From Pedobacter cryoconitis (GTDB taxonomy: Bacteria; Bacteroidota; Bacteroidia; Sphingobacteriales; Sphingobacteriaceae), in NCBI RefSeq assembly GCF_014207135.1, contig NZ_JACHCC010000009.1, forward strand, positions 124,001 to 188,000: a DNA stretch of 64,000 bases, read 5' to 3'. A program made the translations under genes and the position numbers. This document shows positions 51,162-60,145 of this stretch, one piece after another. The notes beneath the pieces were generated by a model. The model made no database searches. It was not told where the DNA came from and saw only the letters and a program-made list of their open reading frames with translations. Within the stretch, counting starts at the first letter, position 1, and each line of letters begins with the position of its first letter.

Positions 51162-52019
51162 ATGATTTTAGTAGCAGATAGCGGGTCCTCAAAAACGGAC
51201 TGGCTAGGATATAAAGACGGCAAAACCATCAGTTTTAGCACACAGGGCATCAATCCTTATTTTTTGAATGCACAGGACATCTTTAAGATCTTGTCAAAGA
51301 CAAAAATACCAGACGGATTAGCCGAAGCGGTTAAAGAAATTTATTTTTATGGGTCGGGTTGTTCCACTCCGGATAAACATGAGGTGATCAGTAATGGTTT
51401 ATCTTTGTTTTTCACCAAAGCCTACATCAGCGTAGAAAATGACCTCGTTGGTTCAGCTTATGCAACCTGTGGAGACGAAAAAGGCCTGATTTGTATTCTT
51501 GGTACAGGTTCTAATGTTTCTTATTATGACGGTGTATCAACCTATGACAGTAATTATGGCCTGGGTTATATTCTTGGAGACGAAGGTTCCGGCACTTCGT
51601 TTGGTAAAAAAATAATTACCTCTTATTTATATAAACAGATGCCGGATGATCTGCGCGTTCTGTTCGCCAAAGAATTTGAAACTGATAAAGAAACGGTCAT
51701 TACCAATGTATACCAAAAGCCATTGCCTAATACTTACCTGGCTGGTTTCAGCCGTTTTATGTATCCGCACAGGGAACATCCATTTATTCATCAGTTATTA
51801 ATTGACGGATTCCAGGAGTTTATCGATGTAAATATTAAGAATTTCAAAGACTATAAAACACTGAACAGTCACTTTGTAGGCTCCGTTGCCTTTTATTACG
51901 AGGACACCTTAAGAAAAGTCTATGAAATGAATGGTCTGCGTCTTGGAAAAGTGATGCAGAAACCCATTGAGGGAATCTATAATTATATTCTTAAAAAAGA
52001 GGGGATCATTAAAGAATAA
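51162..52019 (+). CDS. N-acetylglucosamine kinase-like (BadF/BadG family) protein
   Basis: This 285-residue cytosolic protein belongs to the BadF/BadG/BcrA/BcrD ATPase (ASKHA) family. The phosphate 1 motif ADSGSSKTDW is at residues 5-14. LGTGSNVSYYDG and LGYILGDEGSGTSFGKK follow near 120 and 139, as in N-acetylglucosamine kinases. It would phosphorylate amino sugars released from cell wall turnover or chitin. It follows the efflux operon by 17 nt. The terminator stem overlaps its last codons. The exact substrate is inferred from family knowledge. Confidence 0.85.
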   Translation: MILVADSGSSKTDWLGYKDGKTISFSTQGINPYFLNAQDIFKILSKTKIPDGLAEAVKEIYFYGSGCSTPDKHEVISNGLSLFFTKAYISVENDLVGSAYATCGDEKGLICILGTGSNVSYYDGVSTYDSNYGLGYILGDEGSGTSFGKKIITSYLYKQMPDDLRVLFAKEFETDKETVITNVYQKPLPNTYLAGFSRFMYPHREHPFIHQLLIDGFQEFIDVNIKNFKDYKTLNSHFVGSVAFYYEDTLRKVYEMNGLRLGKVMQKPIEGIYNYILKKEGIIKE

Positions 52020-52032
52020 TCCCCTCTTTTTT
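51993..52032. terminator. Bidirectional terminator overlapping the kinase 3' end
   Basis: The perfect 14-bp stem AAAAAAGAGGGGAT / ATCCCCTCTTTTTT has a 12-nt loop. The left arm is inside the last nine codons of the kinase gene. It also serves the convergent lipoprotein gene (stop at 52038). Confidence 0.85.
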
Positions 52033-52037
52033 ATTCG

Positions 52038-52499
52038 CTAATAAACAGCATTGTAATTAATCTCAATATCGAAAGAAGTTAATTTACCAGGCAGAACTTC
52101 AACCGGGTTTAACTCTCCGGCTCCATTCGACAAACCAGCGAAAAACTGATGATCTTTTTCACCAGTGAATACCGAATATTTTCCGGCAGGAAGTTTACAT
52201 TTGAAAAAGCCATTGGCATCGGTTTTAAACTTCCTGATTAATCGCTGACGAATCTCTTTAAAAAGTGGGCTTTCTCCCTCGGCCTGTGCAGCAGTGGTCA
52301 GTGCATAAATAAAAATTGTGCGTTGTACCCCTTTACCTGTATGAACCTTTTTTTTTCCCGGCCCGGGCATCTGGTTACCCTCTTTTAATATTACCCTACC
52401 CGAAATTCCCTCTCTAATTATTTTTTTTGGTTGAGTACCGAATGCACAAGATAAAGTAAGAAGAATTGCTGAGCAAAAAACGACTAAATAAAATTTCAT
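52038..52499 (-). CDS. Lipoprotein with carboxypeptidase-regulatory-like domain
   Basis: This 153-residue protein has a lipoprotein signal (residues 1-18, LTLSC with C18). The C-terminal half resembles a transthyretin-like or carboxypeptidase regulatory domain (TDANGFFKCKLPAGKYSVFTGEKDHQFF, GKLTSFDIEINYN). A basic stretch (PGPGKKKVHTGKG) lies in between. I do not recognise a specific function. It is divergent from the subtilase gene, with only 32 nt between the start codons, so the two promoters must overlap or lie inside the genes. Confidence 0.65.
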   Translation of the reverse strand: MKFYLVVFCSAILLTLSCAFGTQPKKIIREGISGRVILKEGNQMPGPGKKKVHTGKGVQRTIFIYALTTAAQAEGESPLFKEIRQRLIRKFKTDANGFFKCKLPAGKYSVFTGEKDHQFFAGLSNGAGELNPVEVLPGKLTSFDIEINYNAVY

Positions 52500-52531
52500 C
52501 TATATGGGTTTTAAAGTTAAATTCGTGCTTT

Positions 52532-54607
52532 ATGATTAACTCTCTCTATTTACGAAAGTACGTAATATCCATACTCTTTAGTACAAGTATAACAATTTCC
52601 ACTGTGTCTGCACAGCAAATTATTATGCCCAATGTTACTAATGCTACTTTTTTAAAAGAGAACGGGACGATGCTCCTGAACACTGCTAACAGCCAGAGAA
52701 TTGCAGCTTTTTCTACTGCTGCCAGAAAAGGCTGGGCACTGACCAAAAAAGATCGTAGCGGATCTGTGATGAGATTGCAAAGAATGGACGATGCTGGTCT
52801 GCCAGTGTATTTTATGACGACTAATAATACCATTGCTGCAGGTACTACCCGCACCAATAAATTATACAACGGGGGTGGTCTTGGCCTGGCACTTAATGGA
52901 AGTAGCATTCCTTCAGGTAAGATTGCTATCTGGGATAGCGATGCTGTGCTGGCAAGCCATGTTGAATTTGCAGGTGGCCGGATTGAAGTCAGGGATGGAA
53001 CGACTACCACTGCTGTACATTCTACCCATGTTGCTGGTACTATGATGGCTGCAGGTGTAAATCCTGTAGCAAGAGGAATGGCTTTCGGGTTACCAAAATT
53101 ATATTCCTTTGATTTTGACAACGACACACCCGAAATGTCTCAGAATGCTGCCGGATTACTGATTTCAAATCACTCTTATGGTGCAGTAGCGGGCTGGTCA
53201 TTAAATACAGATGTCAATCCTGAGCGCTGGGAATTCTACGCTGCCCCTGGTCAGAATGAAGATTATAAATTTGGCTATTATGATACCCAGTCCGCAGACT
53301 GGGATAAGATATGTTACAATGCACCCTATTATCTCCCGGTAAAATCGGCTGGTAATAACAGGTCTGTTAACGGACCTCCGATAGGGACTACTTACTATAG
53401 ATACAATAGTGACAAGGTTATGGCAGATGCAGGTAAACGACCAGCCGGACTAAGCGATAATGATAGCTACGACAATATTTCCACTTATGGAACTGCTAAA
53501 AATATCCTGACCGTAGGTGCTATAAACCCAGTGGGAAACGGGCCTTATAATCCACAGAACATCCAGGTAGCTTCATTCAGTAGCTGGGGCCCAACCGATG
53601 ATGGCAGGATTAAGCCGGATTTAGTTGCAGATGGGGTCAGGGTCACCTCCACCAGTAATACCAGTGATAACAGTTATACTATTCTTTCCGGTACCTCCAT
53701 GGCTACTCCCAATGTCAGCGGTTCACTGATTTTGTTACAGGAGCTTTACAGCCGTCAGAATAACGCCAGTTATATGCGTTCAGCTACGTTGAAGGCAATA
53801 GCTATTGGCACGGCTGCAGAAGCAGGTAATGCCCCGGGACCAGATTATAGTTATGGCTGGGGTCTGTTAAACATGGAAGCCGCAGCGCAAGCTATACTGG
53901 ATGATCATCTAAAAAGTAAAATTGCTGAAAATGTGCTTTCGCAAGGTGAACAACAGTACATCGAAGTCACCGCTCAGGGAGGGACCCCACTAACTGCCAC
54001 TATTTGCTGGACTGACCCTGAAGCCGTTCCTGTCAGTACTTTAAATGCGCTGAATAATCCTGTTCCAAGGCTGATCAATGATCTGGACCTGCGCGCGGTT
54101 CAGGGATCAGCTACTTATTACCCATGGACACTGAATCCGGCCGATCCTTCTGCAGCTGCTGGTAAGGGAGATAACACCAGAGATAATGTTGAGCAGGTAA
54201 AGATCGATGACCCCAAAGCGGGCGGTCTGTATAAATTTAACATTTCTCATAAAGGAACTCTAAAACGCGGAGGACAGGCTTACTCTATCCTGGTAACTGG
54301 TATCTCAGGCGATGCAACATTTGCTTCGACTAAAATACCAGGAGATGATCCCGGCATGAATATGGTACTTTATCCGGTTCCTGCAGCAAATCAGATCAAT
54401 ATTAATTTTACTGTAGCCCAAAAAAGCGAAGTAAACCTTAGTTTGATTAACATATCAGGACAACAACTATATAATGAGAAAAAGAGTGATTTCCAAGGCT
54501 TGTATTACAGTCAGATTGATTTATCCGGTTATACGAGTGGTCTTTATTTTATGGTAATTAAGATCGGTCAGAGTAGCTATACTAAAAAATTCGTCTGCGT
54601 GAAGTAA
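52532..54607 (+). CDS. S8 subtilisin-like serine peptidase with T9SS sorting tail
   Basis: This 691-residue secreted peptidase has a signal peptide at about residues 1-28. The catalytic Asp is near 135-137 (AIWDSDAVL), H166 is in HSTHVAGT and S389 in LSGTSMATPN, with the oxyanion Asn near N275-N276 (SAGNNRS). A C-terminal beta domain and a type A T9SS sorting domain (about 610-691, VLYPVPAANQININF, GLYFMVIKIG..YTKKFV) send it across the outer membrane. I chose the start at 52532 (MINSLYLRK), which gives a proper signal peptide; the frame could begin 66 nt earlier. It degrades extracellular protein. Confidence 0.93.
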   Translation: MINSLYLRKYVISILFSTSITISTVSAQQIIMPNVTNATFLKENGTMLLNTANSQRIAAFSTAARKGWALTKKDRSGSVMRLQRMDDAGLPVYFMTTNNTIAAGTTRTNKLYNGGGLGLALNGSSIPSGKIAIWDSDAVLASHVEFAGGRIEVRDGTTTTAVHSTHVAGTMMAAGVNPVARGMAFGLPKLYSFDFDNDTPEMSQNAAGLLISNHSYGAVAGWSLNTDVNPERWEFYAAPGQNEDYKFGYYDTQSADWDKICYNAPYYLPVKSAGNNRSVNGPPIGTTYYRYNSDKVMADAGKRPAGLSDNDSYDNISTYGTAKNILTVGAINPVGNGPYNPQNIQVASFSSWGPTDDGRIKPDLVADGVRVTSTSNTSDNSYTILSGTSMATPNVSGSLILLQELYSRQNNASYMRSATLKAIAIGTAAEAGNAPGPDYSYGWGLLNMEAAAQAILDDHLKSKIAENVLSQGEQQYIEVTAQGGTPLTATICWTDPEAVPVSTLNALNNPVPRLINDLDLRAVQGSATYYPWTLNPADPSAAAGKGDNTRDNVEQVKIDDPKAGGLYKFNISHKGTLKRGGQAYSILVTGISGDATFASTKIPGDDPGMNMVLYPVPAANQININFTVAQKSEVNLSLINISGQQLYNEKKSDFQGLYYSQIDLSGYTSGLYFMVIKIGQSSYTKKFVCVK

Positions 54608-54611
54608 GAGA

Positions 54612-55115
54612 TTAAATCCGTTTTTCTATTTCTGTCTGTACCATTTTCGCCACCCATTCCAGCTTTTTTCTGTCCTCAGCACTGAATGTTCTGGTCTTTT
54701 TATCAACGATACAGATTGCACCAATGTTAAAACCCTCTGTTGTTGTAATTGGCACCGCAGCATAAAACCGCAGACCAAACTCACCTACAACCAAAGGATT
54801 TGACATCAGGCATGGTTCTGCAAGAGCATCTTCAAAAACAGTAACCTCACCCTTCAAAATCGCCAGAGAGCATAGACTCGTTCCTCTCTCCACTTCATTA
54901 CCCGAATCACCAAGCTGATCAGCCTTCGTCCATACATGATCCTTATCAACAAAATTGATCATAGCCATTGGCACCTTAAGCATAGTTGCCGCAACAGCTG
55001 CCAGCTGATCAAAAATAGGTTCGGATTTGGTATATAGTATTTTATACTTTTTTAAGTTCTCTAAGCGCTCCTCTTCATCCTGTGGAATTATATTCCGTCC
55101 AAAAGTATTCTCCAA
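54612..55115 (-). CDS. GAF domain protein
   Basis: This 167-residue cytosolic protein consists mostly of one GAF domain (about residues 25-160: MINFVDKDHVWTKAD, RGTSLCSLAILKGEVTVFEDA, FYAAVPITTTEGFNIGAICIVD). GAF domains bind small ligands or act as sensors, but the ligand here is unknown and no output domain is present. It is convergent with the subtilase (4 nt between stops). Upstream lies the terminator of the iron alcohol dehydrogenase gene. Confidence 0.85.
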   Translation of the reverse strand: MENTFGRNIIPQDEEERLENLKKYKILYTKSEPIFDQLAAVAATMLKVPMAMINFVDKDHVWTKADQLGDSGNEVERGTSLCSLAILKGEVTVFEDALAEPCLMSNPLVVGEFGLRFYAAVPITTTEGFNIGAICIVDKKTRTFSAEDRKKLEWVAKMVQTEIEKRI

Positions 55116-55190
55116 TTTATTATATATTACACTGTATAACTTATACCTGCGAACCTATACAATTACCATACCCTTTTAAAATATTCTATC

Positions 55191-55224
55191 AAAAAAAACT
55201 TACACCCTGAGGGAGTAAAGGGTG
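55191..55224 (-). terminator. Terminator of the iron alcohol dehydrogenase gene
   Basis: The 6-bp stem CACCCT / AGGGTG has a 10-nt loop. On the minus strand it is followed by TAAG and a run of eight T. It lies 28 nt beyond the gene's stop. Confidence 0.7.
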
Positions 55225-55251
55225 CTGCGCCAATCCTCCCTGTCCGGAAGA

Positions 55252-56412
55252 CTAATAACTCAGTTCTACGATTTGTCTGACATCAGCAGGTGTAAGGTTC
55301 TTGTGCTCCCCCAGACCCAGCCATTCCCTTTCCAGAAACCGGTTTTCTATTTTCTCGGCAGTACCCTGATAATCAGAAGTATATTGAGACAGCCTGGTAT
55401 CTATTCCCAGTGAATGAAAAAATGTTTCTGTTCTGACTATGGCAATTTCTGCCTTTTCGTCTATAGAACCTTCCATTATCCCCCAGATCCTTTCTGCGTA
55501 CTGTGCAAGTTTTTCCTTCTTTTTCTCAAAATTATACCGGTAATGTACCGGGGCTATAATAGCAAGTGTCCTGGCATGGTCAATACCGAACATTGCAGTA
55601 AGCTCATGACCCATTGCATGGACAGCCCAGTCTGTAGGAACCCCCTTTTGAATCAATCCGTTTAAGGCCATTGTACAACACCACATAAAGTTTGCCGCAG
55701 CTTCGTAATCGCCCGGATTTTTTTGTATCCGCGGAGCCATTTCTATCAGAGTCTGCATAATCCCTTCAGCAAACCTGTCCTGCAAAAATGCCTGTGCAGG
55801 ATAAGTCATATACTGTTCCAGTACATGTGTAAAAGCATCAGTAATACCATTTGCTAACTGACGCTGAGGGATAGATTTCACTACCTGGGGATCCAGTATA
55901 GAAAACTCAGGAAAAAGTCCCGGGCCACCCATCCCAAATTTCTCCATGGTTTCGGCCCTGGTAATCACCGCACCCGAATTCATTTCTGATCCTGTAGCCG
56001 GCAGCGTAAGTACTGTACCAAAAGGCATTCCCTTCTCCGTTCTGATTTTATTTTTCAGAATATCCCAGGGTTCGGTCCCATCATAAAGGGCCGCCGCCGA
56101 AAGAAACTTTGTTCCATCAATTACAGAGCCACCACCAACCGCCAGCAAATAAGTAATACGGTTAGCCTTGATCAGTTCCAGCGCCTCTATCAAAATCTCA
56201 TACTCAGGGTTCGCTGGTATACCACCAAATGTCATCACATCAAATCCGGCCAGGGCCGTCATAACCTGATCATAAACTCCATTCAACTTTATACTACCAC
56301 CTCCATACAACACTAAAACTTTTGCATCCGCAGGGATTTCCTGTGCGATTCTGACGATCTGATTTTTTCCGAAGATTATTTTTACCGGGTTCTTAAATTC
56401 GAAGTTTAACAT
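55252..56412 (-). CDS. Iron-containing alcohol dehydrogenase
   Basis: This 386-residue type III alcohol dehydrogenase resembles YqhD and butanol dehydrogenases. It has an NAD(P)-binding GGGSVIDGTKFLSAA near residues 98-112, the metal-ligand region GITDAFTHVLEQYM near 195-208 and AMGHELTAMFGIDHARTLAII near 263-283 (His ligands). It reduces aldehydes or oxidises alcohols. The substrate is not clear. YqhD homologues often detoxify aldehydes. It is followed by its own terminator. Confidence 0.9.
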   Translation of the reverse strand: MLNFEFKNPVKIIFGKNQIVRIAQEIPADAKVLVLYGGGSIKLNGVYDQVMTALAGFDVMTFGGIPANPEYEILIEALELIKANRITYLLAVGGGSVIDGTKFLSAAALYDGTEPWDILKNKIRTEKGMPFGTVLTLPATGSEMNSGAVITRAETMEKFGMGGPGLFPEFSILDPQVVKSIPQRQLANGITDAFTHVLEQYMTYPAQAFLQDRFAEGIMQTLIEMAPRIQKNPGDYEAAANFMWCCTMALNGLIQKGVPTDWAVHAMGHELTAMFGIDHARTLAIIAPVHYRYNFEKKKEKLAQYAERIWGIMEGSIDEKAEIAIVRTETFFHSLGIDTRLSQYTSDYQGTAEKIENRFLEREWLGLGEHKNLTPADVRQIVELSY

Positions 56413-56467
56413 ATTCCTGTTTTTAGAGATTTTAAAATGGTGCTATCAGCATTGTTTTGTCCAGGCT

Positions 56468-56656
56468 CTATCTTTCGGCCTCTTCAAAGCGGACGAACTG
56501 CCATTTTGCCTTACTGTCTTTCTCGAAGAAGACCTTATAACTATTATCCGGAGGTAAGGTAAAATGAAAAGACAAAGTGGTTTCCTGGTTATCTTTTGGT
56601 ATAAAACTGGGAAGTAAGGTGTTAGCAATAGCTTCTATTTGTTCTTTTAATTGCAT
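56468..56656 (-). CDS. Small conserved-looking protein, unknown function
   Basis: This 62-residue protein (MQLKEQIEAIANTLLPSFIP..) is charged, without signal peptide or TM segment, and looks folded (a helix followed by beta strands with FHFTLPPDNSYKVFFEKDSK). I do not recognise a family. The protein-like composition and position between two real genes favour coding over a shadow. It overlaps another minus-strand frame (56446-56628) that I reject. Divergent from the receiver gene, it could be a small regulator or an adapter, but this is guesswork. Confidence 0.5.
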   Translation of the reverse strand: MQLKEQIEAIANTLLPSFIPKDNQETTLSFHFTLPPDNSYKVFFEKDSKAKWQFVRFEEAER

Positions 56657-56743
56657 ACAGATCTGATGAATTTCAAGTCAAAAGTATTAATTCTTTTGGC
56701 TAATCATGGCACTCTGTTTGTTCAGCATGCTTTTTACAAAGCT

Positions 56744-57100
56744 ATGAATAGAATACTCGTTGTTGAAGACGATCCGGATTTGCTGGAGGTTGTACAGCTG
56801 GTCCTGGAGGAAAATAATTACAAAGTCTTCCCTCTGATGACCGGTAGGCCGATTTTCAGAATTATTGAAGAATTCAGACCAGACCTGATTCTGATGGATA
56901 TTAAACTGGATGGGATGGATGGCAGAGCAATATTTAAAGAAATCCGTACAAGACCAGGTACAGCACATTTGCCGGTTGTACTGACTTCTGGTGGTTTTTC
57001 CGAGGATTATATCATGAGAGAGAGTCTGCTCTCTAACGATTACCTGGAAAAACCATTCGAAATGTCAGTCATGTTAAAGAAACTGGAGATGTTGCTTTAA
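56744..57100 (+). CDS. Single-domain response regulator (receiver only)
   Basis: This 118-residue CheY-like receiver has the acidic pair near D9-D10, phosphoacceptor D52 in LILMDIKLDG, T81/S82 and the conserved K103 in LEKPF. It has no output domain, so it acts by protein contact or in a phosphorelay. The start at MNRILVVEDD (56744) is chosen, because the longer frame adds 31 residues foreign to receivers. It is an orphan: no kinase is nearby. It is convergent with the OmpA gene, with 4 nt between stops. Confidence 0.9.
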   Translation: MNRILVVEDDPDLLEVVQLVLEENNYKVFPLMTGRPIFRIIEEFRPDLILMDIKLDGMDGRAIFKEIRTRPGTAHLPVVLTSGGFSEDYIMRESLLSNDYLEKPFEMSVMLKKLEMLL

Positions 57101-57104
57101 CATT

Positions 57105-59108
57105 TTATTTTTTAGTTACTTTAAATTCAGTCCTTCTGTTTAGCTGGCGTCCTTCAGGATTATCCTTTCCATCAGGTAGCTGATTAGGTGCAATAGGTTT
57201 ACTAAATCCATAACCTTTGCTTTTCATTCTGCCTGCCGGGATCCCCTTGCCGATCAGATAATCAACACAGGATTTAGCTCTTCTGTCAGACAATTTCAGA
57301 TTATAAGCTTCTGTACCTATATTATCCGTATGCGCACTCAGCTCAATTTCTATGGTTTCATTATCAACCATAATCTTATACAGCTTGTCCAGAATAGATT
57401 CCGATAACGGATTCAGTTTGGCACTGTTAAAATCGTATAAAATATTTTCCAGCACAATGGGTTTATTGATAATAAAAGGCTCGAGGCAAAGCTTAGGATT
57501 AACCAGTGTATCGGTTTTTGCCAATTCATCATAATTGTACAGCAGTACCTTCGTGAAGTAATTATCTTTTGACGCCGTTAGCTTTAATTCCCTGTTAGAG
57601 TTTATTCTGAATCTATATTTTCCCTCAGAATCAGAAGTCACCTTCATTACCTGTATAGAATCACTGAGCGTAATCAGTGCATCGGCCAATGGCAGGTTTG
57701 TATGACAATCATAGATAACTCCATCAATAGTAATGAATTCTTTTTTTACATAGAACATTTCCAGGCAGCAAACTGATTCTCTGTCAGAGCTGATGTACCC
57801 CTCACTATCATCACTGTTTGAAGGGGTGAAGTATGCGTCATCCTTTGAAGAATTAAAAGGATATCCCAGGTTTCTAGGTTCTGACCAGGTTGAAAAATCA
57901 CCCGTACTTTCATAAAAGTCTAACCCTCCCATACCTACTCTTCCATCGCTGCTGAATAATAATTTATTGGTCGTAGAATTATAATAGGCCGCAACGTCAT
58001 TGTCTTTGGTATTAATTGTATTGCCCATGTTAGATGCTTCACTTAAAGAGCCGTCACTCCGGATGGTACAGTACCAAAGGTCATATTTTCCTGATCCGCC
58101 GGGTCTGTCTGATGAAAAGATCAGGTGTTTCCCGTCTCTGGTCACAAAAGGTTGCATAGCATTGAACCCCTCAATATTGACTTGTGTACCCAGTTCCTTT
58201 GGTGCTGACCAGACATCTCCGTTACCCCTGGAGATATTGACCTGACAGATCTTTTTATTTCCCTCGCCACTCCAGATTGTCAGGTACATCACTCTCCCAT
58301 TAGGTGTAAAAGCCGGGGCAGCAAATTCTTTACCTTTCTCTGGTGCACCCATTTTTTGCACAGTCGTAGATGCCCTTTGTGGATTACCTGATGCTTCATA
58401 TATTGCATTCACAAATGGGTTTTCCTTTTTAGTGACTTTGGCCTTTGTCCGGCTATCGCGGAAGGTCTCTGTTTTATTCCCTACAGCTATAGGTCTTGAA
58501 GAAGTAAAATAAAATCGGTTATTGAAGAGCAAAGGAGTATAATTAGACCCTTTATCATTAATCTGATTCAACAGCTTACTAAATTTATACAACCGGGGAT
58601 ACCGCATTTCATAGAGTGCAAAATTACAGGAAGCTATTTCGAGTTTCGCCTTATCGTTATAAACATCATTGGACTGGCTTCTTTTCAGAAACTCTTTAAA
58701 AGCTACAATGGCATCATTGAATTTTTGATTGGCACGGAGACTTTCTCCGTAATAGAATAAACTGGTCACATATTTATGATCATTAAAATTTCTGGCGATG
58801 GCATACCATGCTTCAGCCCCTCTGAAATCCTTATATAACCTAAGAGAAGTCGCTAATTGAAAAACACAATATTCATATTCCGGCCGCTTTGTCTTTTCTT
58901 TATTCATTTTGGCTTCAAAAGCATATGGGACCACAAATCCTGTACTGTCGGGTCCGATCTTCAATGCTTTTTTATAGTACTCCGCCGCTGCATAATAGTC
59001 TTTATTCTGAAAATATACATCAGCAATTCTTTTGTTATTGGTTACATATTGTGCCTGTGCTCCTGTACCCAGTAAACAGATCAAAAGCAGTAGTCTAAGC
59101 GCTTTCAT
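57105..59108 (-). CDS. OmpA family protein with PD40 repeats (T9SS-associated cassette)
   Basis: This 667-residue protein has a signal peptide (about 1-19) and TPR-like helices (residues about 25-160). WD40-like PD40 beta-propeller repeats follow (about 190-440; LIFSSDRPGGSGKYDLWYC, KLLFSSDGRVGMGGLDFYES). Then come a carboxypeptidase-regulatory-like domain (about 450-540) and a C-terminal OmpA-like peptidoglycan-binding domain (AHTDNIGTEAYNLKLSDRRAKS). It resembles PorE-type and gliding-associated OmpA proteins. It is the last gene of the adhesin-PorP-OmpA cassette, 12 nt after PorP/SprF. The likely role is to anchor or assist surface protein secretion. Confidence 0.9.
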   Translation of the reverse strand: MKALRLLLLICLLGTGAQAQYVTNNKRIADVYFQNKDYYAAAEYYKKALKIGPDSTGFVVPYAFEAKMNKEKTKRPEYEYCVFQLATSLRLYKDFRGAEAWYAIARNFNDHKYVTSLFYYGESLRANQKFNDAIVAFKEFLKRSQSNDVYNDKAKLEIASCNFALYEMRYPRLYKFSKLLNQINDKGSNYTPLLFNNRFYFTSSRPIAVGNKTETFRDSRTKAKVTKKENPFVNAIYEASGNPQRASTTVQKMGAPEKGKEFAAPAFTPNGRVMYLTIWSGEGNKKICQVNISRGNGDVWSAPKELGTQVNIEGFNAMQPFVTRDGKHLIFSSDRPGGSGKYDLWYCTIRSDGSLSEASNMGNTINTKDNDVAAYYNSTTNKLLFSSDGRVGMGGLDFYESTGDFSTWSEPRNLGYPFNSSKDDAYFTPSNSDDSEGYISSDRESVCCLEMFYVKKEFITIDGVIYDCHTNLPLADALITLSDSIQVMKVTSDSEGKYRFRINSNRELKLTASKDNYFTKVLLYNYDELAKTDTLVNPKLCLEPFIINKPIVLENILYDFNSAKLNPLSESILDKLYKIMVDNETIEIELSAHTDNIGTEAYNLKLSDRRAKSCVDYLIGKGIPAGRMKSKGYGFSKPIAPNQLPDGKDNPEGRQLNRRTEFKVTKK

Positions 59109-59120
59109 AAATAATTCAGA

Positions 59121-60116
59121 TTATAATCGTGGACAAAAGAAGTTAGGACCAGAAACACCCTTGCGGCTGGTAAATGAGACTGATAACTCTAAACCGCCTC
59201 TGCTGCTGGTCGCACGGTTAAGTCCTGAAGTATTAAAGTCATAACTTACCCCGAAAGTCATATTTTTCAAATGCAGTCCAAAGAAAGCAATAGCTGCATC
59301 TCCAAACCTATAATTAGATCCAAACATCAGATCTGCCTCAGGGTTAACAAAGAATGAAGCGTAAGCCCCTGCTGAAGTCTCTGTTGCTGTACCCTGCTTC
59401 ATATAAAGGCCATTTGGCGTAATATCGAGAGCATCACTTACCTTAATTCTTGCACCGCCATGCGCTGTGAACCGAATTGGTATTCTGACATCATTTCCCA
59501 GAAAACGGTCAATAGGCCGGGTTAAATGAGATCCGGCTGCCCCTGCAAATACATTTACCCGTTTGTCAGCACTACCATCAAAATACATAATACCCGCATT
59601 CACATCCGGAACAAGCGTATTACTTGAAGAGAAATTCTCATTCAAAGGGAGACTACCATCAAATCCGCTTCCTGGATTAAACTGATTACCAGTCGTGATT
59701 TTTGAAGGATCAAAACTCTTATTCAGGATCCCTGCCTGTAAACCAAAGTTGATCATATTTAAACCGGCCCTGCCAAAGCGGATACGGTAAGCTGCTGAGG
59801 CCAGTGCATTGAGATAATTATAGCTGATATCGCCAGCATTCTGGTTCAGTACCATTCCACCAAAAGAAAGGTTTTTTGTAGGGGCCGTATCAAAAGAGGC
59901 CCCTGCTGTTAAAAAGGAATGAGAGAGCGAACCCCATTGTTGCTTAGCATTTACTGTCACCCGGTAATCTCCATCGATTACCCCTGTTAAAGCTGGGTTA
60001 AGCCATAATGGATTTGCATAATATTGTGAAAAATGAGGATCGATCTGTGCACTAACCCTCGAAGCTCCCGTAATGCACAACAAGCCCAAGACGATGATTT
60101 TTGATAGTTTCTTCAT
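59121..60116 (-). CDS. PorP/SprF family T9SS outer membrane protein
   Basis: This 331-residue protein has a signal peptide (about 1-23) and a PorP/SprF beta-barrel (DPHFSQYYANPLWLNPALTGVIDGDYRV, YRIRFGRAGLNMINFGLQAGI, FGVSYDFNTSGL, GGLELSVSF). SprF-like proteins are needed for secretion of the adhesin encoded next to them. The gene lies directly after the giant adhesin (29 nt) and before the OmpA-family gene (12 nt). This is the known arrangement for type B sorting domain clients. Confidence 0.93.
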   Translation of the reverse strand: MKKLSKIIVLGLLCITGASRVSAQIDPHFSQYYANPLWLNPALTGVIDGDYRVTVNAKQQWGSLSHSFLTAGASFDTAPTKNLSFGGMVLNQNAGDISYNYLNALASAAYRIRFGRAGLNMINFGLQAGILNKSFDPSKITTGNQFNPGSGFDGSLPLNENFSSSNTLVPDVNAGIMYFDGSADKRVNVFAGAAGSHLTRPIDRFLGNDVRIPIRFTAHGGARIKVSDALDITPNGLYMKQGTATETSAGAYASFFVNPEADLMFGSNYRFGDAAIAFFGLHLKNMTFGVSYDFNTSGLNRATSSRGGLELSVSFTSRKGVSGPNFFCPRL

Positions 60117-60145
60117 GTTATTAATATTTCAGGTTAATGTGTCTC

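Noticed and set aside
52546..53127. A 193-residue minus-strand frame inside the subtilase gene
   Set aside because: It lies entirely antisense to a well-supported catalytic domain, has low-complexity composition (many S, P, V, I) and no family features, so it is a shadow of the real gene.
56446..56628. A second 60-residue minus-strand frame overlapping the small protein
   Set aside because: Its composition is unlike a folded protein (basic, many S, R, P), while the frame at 56468-56656 looks protein-like. Only one of the two can be the gene.
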